The notes under the pieces are model-generated. The model had not been told where the DNA came from and did no database searches. It was given only the letters and a program-made list of their open reading frames with translations. DNA of 64,000 nucleotides from Solimonas sp964507195 (GTDB lineage: Bacteria; Pseudomonadota; Gammaproteobacteria; Nevskiales; Nevskiaceae). This document shows positions 49,801-54,317 of the stretch, piece by piece (within the stretch, counting starts at the first letter, position 1; each line of letters starts with the position of its first letter). Both the position numbers and the translations under genes were made by a program. The DNA is taken from contig CAZDPA010000002.1 in the NCBI GenBank assembly GCA_964507195.1, positions 1 to 64,000 on the forward strand. The letters run 5' to 3'.

Positions 49801-51061
49801 GTGCGCTGGCGCCGGGGTAGGTGGCGTTGAGCAGCACCGACACGGTGCCGTCAATTGAGTTCGCCGTCACCAGATCGGGCTTGCCATCACCGTTGAAATC
49901 GCCGATCGTTATGGAGGAGGGATTAAGGCCGACAGCAAAGGATTCCGCTGCACTGGCGTTGGCGTAGAACGGCGCACTGCCGGTATTGAGCAGCACCGCG
50001 ACAGTGCCGCTAGCGTTAGCCCCCCCTGTCACCGCCAGATCAGGATTGCCGTCGCCGTTGAGATCGCGGATGGCGACGGACTTCGCGGCGAAACCCACAC
50101 TGAAATGGTTCGCTGGGGCGGCGTAAAAAGGCGCACTGCCGGTATTGAGCAGCACCGAGACGTTGTCTGAATCGATGTTCGCCGCCACCAGATCGGGCTT
50201 GCTGTCGCCGTTGACGTCGCCGATGGCGACGGTTTGCGGGCTGCTGCCTACCGCAAAGGTATCCGCCGCCGTTGCATTGGCGTAGAACGGCGCGCTGCCG
50301 GTGTTGAGTAGCACCGTGACGGTGCTAGATGCAGATGAAAAGTTTGCCGTCACCAGATCGGGCTTGCCGTCGCTGTTGACATCGCCGATCGCCACGGAAA
50401 ACGGGTTGAACCCGGCCACCGTAAAGCTCGTGGCCGCTGCGTAGCTGGGCGAGCTGGCACCCGGCGCGGCCATGTTGAGCCGCACCGAGACAGAATTACC
50501 CACGTAGTCCGCGGTCACCAGATCGGGCTTGCCGTCGCCGTTGATATCACCAATGGCCACGGAAAATGGCGCGTCGCCCACCGCAAAATTGCTTGCGGCC
50601 GAAGCGTTGGGAAAGCTGACGGTCGGACCGACGCCAACGGCAGTGTCGAGGAACAGATCAAAGGTCTTGCTGGGCTGCACGCCGCTGCCGCTGTTGCCGG
50701 CCACGGTCACCGGGATCTGCCCGCTGGTCTGGCCGGCCGGAATACTCAGCACACCGGTGGTGGCGGTGTAATCGGTACCCGCCACCGCGCTGCCGTCCAC
50801 GGTCTCGTAGCGCAGATAGCGGTCGTAGCTGCTGTCGCCGGTGGTGCTGACCAGGAAGTTGAGCGTCTGCGACGCGGGTCCGGTCACGGTGACCATGGCC
50901 TCGCCCACCGCCACGGTGCCGGGCTGGCCGACGGCGGACAGCGACACGAACAGGCCGAGCAAGCCCGTCCAGATTCTTTGTGGGCCCAGGGAACGCTCAG
51001 CCTTGCCGGACTGCGAAGCTGTGAACAAGGAACGGCGTGCAGAAGACGGGATGCGGTTCAT
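40847..51061 (-). CDS. giant surface protein (FG-GAP, beta-helix, choice-of-anchor repeats) open into an OMP barrel
   Basis: 3,404 aa from the ATG at 51061 (MNRIPSSARR). In order: a signal region, a Calx-beta-like domain, about a dozen FG-GAP/VCBS repeats of the IGDVNGDGKPDLVTAN type, choice-of-anchor D domains, a parallel beta-helix with choice-of-anchor Q ending (IDAGN, then RDQRGTVRP), many HYDIN-like choice-of-anchor D repeats, and a Pro-Thr linker. Then comes a glycine patch plus membrane helix plus arginines (EGGGAAGPWLLIVLALGALL, then RR), like a GlyGly-CTERM sorting tail. A normal protein would end here, but the frame stays open through REP-like DNA into a second signal-like segment (LRIAAALALACAAPSHA) and an 8-strand OmpA-like barrel (about 41,470-40,847). 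The barrel may be translated separately from a GTG at 41,527. Confidence 0.8.
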   Translation of the reverse strand: MNRIPSSARRSLFTASQSGKAERSLGPQRIWTGLLGLFVSLSAVGQPGTVAVGEAMVTVTGPASQTLNFLVSTTGDSSYDRYLRYETVDGSAVAGTDYTATTGVLSIPAGQTSGQIPVTVAGNSGSGVQPSKTFDLFLDTAVGVGPTVSFPNASAASNFAVGDAPFSVAIGDINGDGKPDLVTADYVGNSVSVRLNMAAPGASSPSYAAATSFTVAGFNPFSVAIGDVNSDGKPDLVTANFSSASSTVTVLLNTGSAPFYANATAADTFAVGSSPQTVAIGDVNGDSKPDLVAANIDSDNVSVLLNTGSAPFYAAPANHFSVGFAAKSVAIRDLNGDGNPDLAVTGGANASGTVAVLLNTGSAPFYANASAAESFAVGLNPSSITIGDFNGDGKPDLVTANSIDGTVSVLLNATYPGASAPSYITASHFTVGSGLQSVAIGDVNGDGKPDLVTANGGNNNVSVLRNTTVPGAGTPTFAAASNFTVGGFPRDVAIGDVNLDGKPDLVAANSNSDNVSVLLNTTTLDTAAIAFTPLLQSYPDVGGRVFIPADVDGDGRPDLIQDRPLAVRRNLTAPGAWTPSFAAPVNVIAGQPNPSYDVKIATDFNGDGKPDIVYAGSNVPAAVVAVRNVTDPATGTPSFVAPVSVSVPTLQTNHFVSSFAVADFNFDGKPDLLAGDRTQSRIYVLLNTSVPGGALSFSAGHTLLTTFNFASIAAADLDGDGKPDVVAGASFDLSQVFRNTSTPGGSVSFVDPFSGPVTFQGGRNVQLVDINGDGKRDMVGYASNGNNCGSDGTPPCIMTRLNTTPAGGALSFSPSQNVTLGNAVRGNLSIADINHDGKPDLLVTSGRGYTLLLNGTVPGSTTPTFAGTAYFADPDKALDELHAADFNGDGQLDVLTGYEFGDSYMTVVLNTRYRVDGAPDTATGTINYNLPAVVLSANPTALDFGNVAVGATSAPLTLSITDASGTAGSFGIGGTHPGQFAVVPGSNTCDGMTNPCAVQVRFTPVDGSARNAVLTYSSGGGSLDVPLSGMGAALDLGSVSTGNSNTETFTISNTSGSAVALGGFVASTGFAIASNTCGAMLGDGQSCQVTVEYAPTQGGRDTGTLSYTRDGAAQSLALSGTAVGDINVACDADPAQGPIDLIRAVDRANTDLVNPQTIHLATGCLYSFAKTNQTEDANGIRFIREGANALPVILGKLTIEGNGAIVERSSSATGQFRLLVTQTGSTLALSRLTLRGGRAEDGIFGSSTAGRDGGAIHASGALTISNSRLSGNAAGGGSEGLQFGNGGGSGGAIYAVGGLTISDSTLVSNAAGNGSDQTAGGNGPDGTGGGRGGDGGAIYVSGSVTVSSSTLSGNTAGAGGSSIGGSGGHGGRGGAIVVVGTDHAFSNSTFSGNRSGVGGPSASVGAGGNGGNGGAIYSETAFIAMEVVNNTFVGNSVGAGETPGLGQTIYSQQIFAPLLRNNILSGASPICAGNVLPAGNTNLITDTSCGTGSLLVGGSATTPTALNLGALADNGGSTQTIALLPGSVAIDAGNATVCSNAPIGNRDQRGTVRPQGSACDVGAYEAVPPSFTANPTSLSFVSQLVGTTSSSQSVTITGPLATTGTVSLDGTHAGDFQATMGPGGATGPDGPETQGFNVTFSPTVAGSRTATLRYTLGGTTVDVPLTGIGTARALSLTLNPVGPLSFSAHSGSAAAVQTVAVTNTGNITADLTTSISSSVMVDATTFSLVTSGITAPACGATLAASASCNIGIRFTAPAVTAPTDYNTAIQRFTLTDPTNAGLTAVANLSVRGHATASVASVTPATQDFGSISVGNSSSALPFTLTNTGDATLTVTSLSSTSTEFTISNNLCLPATVLLANGTCTFNVTFTPGSTDERSGAINLISNADNGSSLNLSTLSGMGTAPLVPVASVNGTSNFGAVELTTSAQRTFTVSNTGNTTLLLPASGAVTFAGGNSADFSLSATGNTCAGASLAPGGAPCSFTVVFAPTTDIGARSTTMNVNPSNASVVGTSITGDATGTCSVFSAQASLELNDYNYAAGSNESRAAKLRVSCTAGTPYSIALDQGIGIGATESLRLMENLDGATLGYQVFQDAARTLPWGSATGNRLNGVGTGAVQELFVYGSLPALQGVSAGLYLDQLGADLIYGNSTLSAPLQVTSNLFGALSISPSGTTALGNVQVGSTGPAQVFTVTNTGQSRVTLGTLSVTGDSGEFTVVGSGSPACAANLALLPAQTCGFTVTPSPQTEGAHSLTVAVPSDSGASPTPSVTVTFDSTDASLTLSGGTGNFGDVLVNPSPVPTQTITLTNTGSGSVSVTGATLDAPMGDFSITNNCNGASGVLADPGDDCTIVVRFNPQATGEQDTVLRVQSTAGERTLPLSGIGVAPGVELTPVSLAFDNVIVGEDSAVQMVTLRNTGSAALTVGQIPASIGRYFVVNDTCSGEEIAFDSGSGGNTCSFGVRFSPNAAGLQEQTLNIPSDAGLRTLPLSGTGVARSLVLNLDAAALAFGGIAAGSTNTRTLLLTNNGNVPGTIAAPQFGGVDPARFSVTGGTCVTGASLIAGASCSVIVQFAPTAGVPADYAASLALGLVDGATTAPANVGLSGTGQQALAAFNLAVLDYGEIQVGAGAVPRDVTLRNDGNIPLSFSLAVLPADPLNIIIPSCSVTLAPGASCNISVAFTAGPIGSQTGSLVVTNTATGTVSTTLPLQMEVVDRDMTFTPTALEFANVPVGSTADLTVTLTQESNPSTAGITISEIGLFDPDAPFSVVSQTCTSVPAPLQDNDDECEVVVRYSPTAAGAADTRLGIASNAGADFPVARFVDVSGFGSLTTPDAFSFTPVTGVAPSSVQTSTGITVSGINVDVPISISGGAYSIDGGTFTSTPGTVVNGATVRVRTTASASFDTPVTATLTIGGVSAGFTVTTRSAPVATPTAVPTVAPTATPVPTATPTATPTATPVPTATPTPVPTIVPTPTATAVPTAVPTATPTATPPPPDRMPDVIELGTIEGAEPGETLLSELVTILGIDTVVSIRIEGGEYRINGGEFTAEPGVVRLGDTVQLRAVAPETYGTTLEVTLSIGDREATFRISTPTALPPVTVTAEGGGAAGPWLLIVLALGALLRRLSAARSAAVSRYTGCAGTRPERGAVGASEPTHHHPERASWLLSKPVQTHSVRLECRANGAVYRETRAQTGPARRRIDLRIAAALALACAAPSHALDLSNAYVGARIGHALTSADDGQISRNLQREGYAVDARADDGSFGAELYAGYRLLPFLSAELGYLRAESREVSLSGTAPPTLEPLLAAAAKQVQGLGSVVRLGVVGEQRLDPVFALNARGGAYLWDSAVTVRTDAMSIERSDSGMGWTAGLGVRASLTPQVSLGLAADYWRSSSDFDFSLVGLQLQWDFAGG
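41513..41692. repeat. inverted pair of REP-like elements at the gene-fusion junction
   Basis: Unit one (41,515-41,565, plus) and unit two (41,640-41,692, minus) share TCTCGATACACCG, a short GC hairpin and GGCACTCGA, and face each other across about 75 bp. This is the layout of REP doublets or small MITE-like elements. The pair covers exactly the codons between the sorting tail of the giant protein and the barrel. Confidence 0.72.
42090..42300. repeat. degenerate tandem repeat coding a Pro/Thr/Val linker
   Basis: Imperfect 6- and 12-bp units (plus strand GTCGGCACCGCC-like) encode a PTATPVPTATPT-type linker shortly before the last domain of the giant surface protein. Confidence 0.75.
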
Positions 51062-51597
51062 GGTCTGTATCCTGGAACTCGGGTCCGGCAGACGCCGAGG
51101 CGGTGAGCCGGTGGCGCTGGGGTTGCAACGGGGGTGCTGAGAAAGGGGCGAACCTGGCGACGGGTTCGTACGCCCGGCCGGCCAGCATCTGCACAGCAGA
51201 AAAAGCGCGACGGCCGGGGGACGGCTCCCGTCGCGATCACTGATGCAAGTGGAAATGGCGGCGCCAGATGACGCCGCGCCAGACCGCGCCCGCCGGGCGC
51301 GGTCCAATGGCCGGACGCCCGCTGCTGGCGGTTTCCGGCTTTCTGGGTGATGCAATGAGGTGCCGCCCCGTTCACAACCATCGCCCCCCGGCGGATGCGG
51401 CGCCGATGAGCATCGGTGCCTGGGGCCCAAGCTACGGGGCGACGAGCCGAAAAGTCCTCACGGAAACCTCACGGTTTCCTCACGGTTTTCTCACGGCGCA
51501 TTCGGCCGTGACAGGGCATTCGGGTAAGTCATTGTTTTGTGCTGGATACGTCCGGACAGCGGCAGGGCACTTGCGGCAAGGCAGTGGTTTCGTGAAA
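51062..51597. other. divergent intergenic region before the surface operon
   Basis: 536 bp between the giant surface gene (minus) and the AbiEi-like gene (plus). Longer open frames cross it but have no protein character. It contains the CTCACGG repeat array at 51,457-51,500 and must carry the promoter of the 19-kb operon. Confidence 0.55.
51457..51500. promoter_or_regulatory. four CTCACGG direct repeats at 11-bp period
   Basis: CTCACGG occurs at 51,457, 51,468, 51,479 and 51,490, each followed by four bases (AAAC, TTTC, TTTT, CGCA). A 7-bp core plus 4 mostly A/T bases, repeated every 11 bp, is the layout of PhoB/OmpR-type regulator boxes. The protein encoded at 54,318 has a winged helix of this class. 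Confidence 0.65.
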
Positions 51598-52083
51598 ATG
51601 ACATATATGTCATACCCGCTGACAGCCAAGCAGTCCGAGCTCCTTGCGTTCCTCGATGGAGCGGGTAGCGTCGCAGGCATCTATCACCTGTCCAAAGCCC
51701 TCACCCGCCAGTACAGGCGCGTGTTCGACGATGTGGGGAAGCTCAAGGCGGCCGGGTTGCTGACGGTGACGCCCATCGTGGAGAACGGCCGACGGGTCAA
51801 CCTGATCCAGCGTGCATCTGCCCGTCCGGCTCAGCCCGAGCTGAGTTATTCACGCATCTGGAGCAGCCCGGCCAGCGGTGTCAGCGATCGCGTCCTGATT
51901 GCCAGTGTCTTGAGTGAACCCACTTTCGCGGATGTGCTGGCGTGCTGCCGGCACTATGGGGTGCAGTCGGTGAAGCGCGTCTTCTCGGCCATGCTCGGCA
52001 CCGACGAGATCAACGAACTGACGCAGCTCTCGCTGATCCGGATGCTGTCCAACATCGAGATCGGCTTTGCGCGGACTCCCTGA
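51598..52083 (+). CDS. AbiEi-like antitoxin / transcriptional regulator
   Basis: 161 aa from the ATG at 51598 (the in-frame ATG at 51607 is as good). The N-terminal half is winged-helix-like (LTAKQSELLAFLDGAGSVAG, then YHLSKALTRQYRRVFDDVGKL). The C-terminal half is helical. It overlaps the nucleotidyltransferase gene that follows by 17 bp, the arrangement of AbiE-type toxin-antitoxin pairs. Assignment as antitoxin rests mostly on this context. Confidence 0.65.
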   Translation: MTYMSYPLTAKQSELLAFLDGAGSVAGIYHLSKALTRQYRRVFDDVGKLKAAGLLTVTPIVENGRRVNLIQRASARPAQPELSYSRIWSSPASGVSDRVLIASVLSEPTFADVLACCRHYGVQSVKRVFSAMLGTDEINELTQLSLIRMLSNIEIGFARTP

Positions 52084-52795
52084 CGGCACCGGACGCCTGC
52101 TCCAGCGCATCCGCAATGCGCCGGGGATCGGCTCGTTTCTGCTGGTTGGCGGCACGGCGCTGGCGCTGCGTCACGCGCACCGCCTGAGCGAAGATCTGGA
52201 TTTCATGACGACCGGGAAGTTGGACAGATCAGTGATCGTCAACATCCTGAACACGCTGCATGCTGCCGGCGCGGCGGGCTTCAGGAAGACCGAGAACATT
52301 GGCGACAAGCTCCGGTTCGAGGCTGATGGACTGGATGTCGACGAGTACTCCCAGACCTGGCGCGTCGATGGCGTGAAACTGCAGTTCTTCGTGAAGAAGC
52401 TCGGCACGCCCGAAGCGCAAGCGGCGCTCGAATCCCGCCTGGCCGATGCGCCCGTTGATGGGCATGACACCGGCGCGGTCCGGGTGGCCACCGAGGCCTG
52501 CATCTTCTCCCTGAAGTCGCAGCTGGTTCAGGAGCGCCTCACCAGCCGCGATCTTTACGACCTGCGCATCCTGCTGCAGACCGGCCGCTACAGCTTCGCT
52601 GATGTACTGGACGAGGCAGCGGCCCTGGGCGCCAACCCTGATTTCATCAAGGAGCGCATTGCTCTGGGCCCACTGCGCGCCAACGACCCGCCGGTGAATG
52701 CAATGAATGGTGCGGCCATCGACATCGGTCCGACCCGCGCGTGGCTCGTCGAGCAGATCAACGAACACGAGCGCGCTGTTGCCGCCGGCCGCTGA
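52067..52795 (+). CDS. AbiEii/AbiGii-type nucleotidyltransferase toxin
   Basis: 242 aa from a TTG at 52067 overlapping the previous gene. It carries the nucleotidyltransferase motif FLLVGGTALALRHAHRLSED followed by LDFM, with the two catalytic acidic residues in SEDLDF and a later KLQFFVKK strand. AbiEii toxins transfer nucleotides to tRNA acceptor stems and stop growth, giving phage abortive infection or plasmid maintenance. The pair may be a plain toxin-antitoxin or a defence locus. Confidence 0.82.
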   Translation: MRGLPDGTGRLLQRIRNAPGIGSFLLVGGTALALRHAHRLSEDLDFMTTGKLDRSVIVNILNTLHAAGAAGFRKTENIGDKLRFEADGLDVDEYSQTWRVDGVKLQFFVKKLGTPEAQAALESRLADAPVDGHDTGAVRVATEACIFSLKSQLVQERLTSRDLYDLRILLQTGRYSFADVLDEAAALGANPDFIKERIALGPLRANDPPVNAMNGAAIDIGPTRAWLVEQINEHERAVAAGR

Positions 52796-52848
52796 GATGC
52801 GCGGATGCCTGGGTACCAGAAAATAGCACCACCGCCGCCTTCGCGGCT

Positions 52849-54231
52849 TCAGCGCTTGCCGCGCTCGCGCAGGGCCTGGGGCGTGAAGTCTGCGGCGGTA
52901 CGCTGGATGGGGATATAGACCGAGTCCGCATCGTTGCGCAGGCCGAGCGCCAGGTAGCGGCCGGACTGGAGGTCGTGGTGGACCTGCAGTCCGGTGGCGA
53001 GGAAGGGTACGTCGTAAACGCCGAAGGAATGCAGTTCGGCCACGCGCCAGAGCTGGTCGCGGTTGTCGTACTTGTCGACGACGTGGATCACCCAGCTGTC
53101 TTCGTCGATGTAGAACACGCGCTTCTTGTAGAGGTGCGTCGCGCCTGTGCGCAGCGTGGCCTCGACCACCCAGACCCGGTGCAGTTCGTAGCGCGCGTGC
53201 CGGGCATTGATGTGGCCGGGGCGCAGCACGTCGGCAATGCTCAGGTCGGGCGCGTTGAGGCGGTAGGCGTTGTACGGGATGTACAACTCCTGCTTGCCGA
53301 GCAGCTTCCAGTCGTAGCGATCGGTGGCGCCGTTGAACAGCGAGAAGTCGTCGCTGGTGCGCAGGCCGTCGGCTCCGGCCGCCGGGTTGTCGTGGGCGAC
53401 GTTGGGCGAGAGCCGCACGCGGCGCTGGCCGGGGTTGTAGGTCCAGGCCTTGCGCGGCGCGCTGACCTGGTCGACGTAGTCGTGCACCAGCAGCGAAGTA
53501 CCGGACAGGCGCGGCGGATCGGTGATGTCCTGCAGGAAGTGGAACAGCAGGTTGGCCGGGCGCGCGTCCGCTGCGAGGCGCTGGTTGTTGTAGCCGGCAT
53601 CGAACTCGATGTTGAGGCGGACGAGGTTGTAGTCACCGTTGGCGGTGACCGCGGCCTGCGCGAACGCGGTGCGGAAGGTGTCGCCACGGTAGGCGGTTAG
53701 GTGATTCCAGATGACTTCAAGCCCGGACTGTGGGATCGGGAACGGCACGCCGCCGGTGGTGCCGGTGAAGCCGTTGCCGCCGTCGACAAGTCGAACCGTC
53801 GTCGCATTGGCGCGCGTCTGGTCGTATATCGCCGCAGGAAACGCGGCGCTGCGTCGCGTCGGGTACACCGGCATCTTCCAGCCCGGGTAGCGATTCAGCA
53901 GGGCCTGCTGGCCGGGTGAAAGCTGTGCTGCGTATTTCGCGGCGTTGCTGCTGTCAATGACGAACAGCGGTGCGTCGTTGGCGTAGGGGTCCGGATAGCG
54001 TTTGCCGGCGACGAATCCTGCAGGGCGTCCCTGGTAGCCGCCGTCCCAGGCCGGAATCGTACCGGCGGCATTGCGGCTACGCTCGGCACCGACCGGGGTC
54101 AGCCGATCTTCGAGGGCGTGTGCGTCCGATGCAGGAACCGCCGGATGGCCGGGCGCGGGCAGCAATAGCAAGCACAGCGAGAGCCAGAACGTCGGGGCGC
54201 GCGGTGTTCCGGATCTTTGAACATCATCCAT
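52849..54231 (-). CDS. DUF1329 family outer-membrane-associated protein
   Basis: 460 aa from the ATG at 54231, whose signal peptide (TFWLSLCLLLLPAPGHPAVP) supports this start over ones further upstream. The mature part shows DUF1329 hallmarks: LTPVGAERSRNAAGTIPAWD, then GYQGRPAGFVAGKRYPDPYA, and YIPYNAYRLN followed by RYELHRVWVVEATL and KRVFYIDEDSW. Members fold like LolB-type lipid carriers and often accompany hydrophobic-compound or RND transport genes in Gram-negatives. Divergent from the kinase-fusion regulator; the link is unproven. Confidence 0.9.
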   Translation of the reverse strand: MDDVQRSGTPRAPTFWLSLCLLLLPAPGHPAVPASDAHALEDRLTPVGAERSRNAAGTIPAWDGGYQGRPAGFVAGKRYPDPYANDAPLFVIDSSNAAKYAAQLSPGQQALLNRYPGWKMPVYPTRRSAAFPAAIYDQTRANATTVRLVDGGNGFTGTTGGVPFPIPQSGLEVIWNHLTAYRGDTFRTAFAQAAVTANGDYNLVRLNIEFDAGYNNQRLAADARPANLLFHFLQDITDPPRLSGTSLLVHDYVDQVSAPRKAWTYNPGQRRVRLSPNVAHDNPAAGADGLRTSDDFSLFNGATDRYDWKLLGKQELYIPYNAYRLNAPDLSIADVLRPGHINARHARYELHRVWVVEATLRTGATHLYKKRVFYIDEDSWVIHVVDKYDNRDQLWRVAELHSFGVYDVPFLATGLQVHHDLQSGRYLALGLRNDADSVYIPIQRTAADFTPQALRERGKR

Positions 54232-54317
54232 ACTGTCTGAAAGTAAGTCAGTGACGATGTCGCAAGCAGGACGGAAGACGATACTGCACGCCGGCATGGC
54301 GGCTGGCATCCCCCTAT

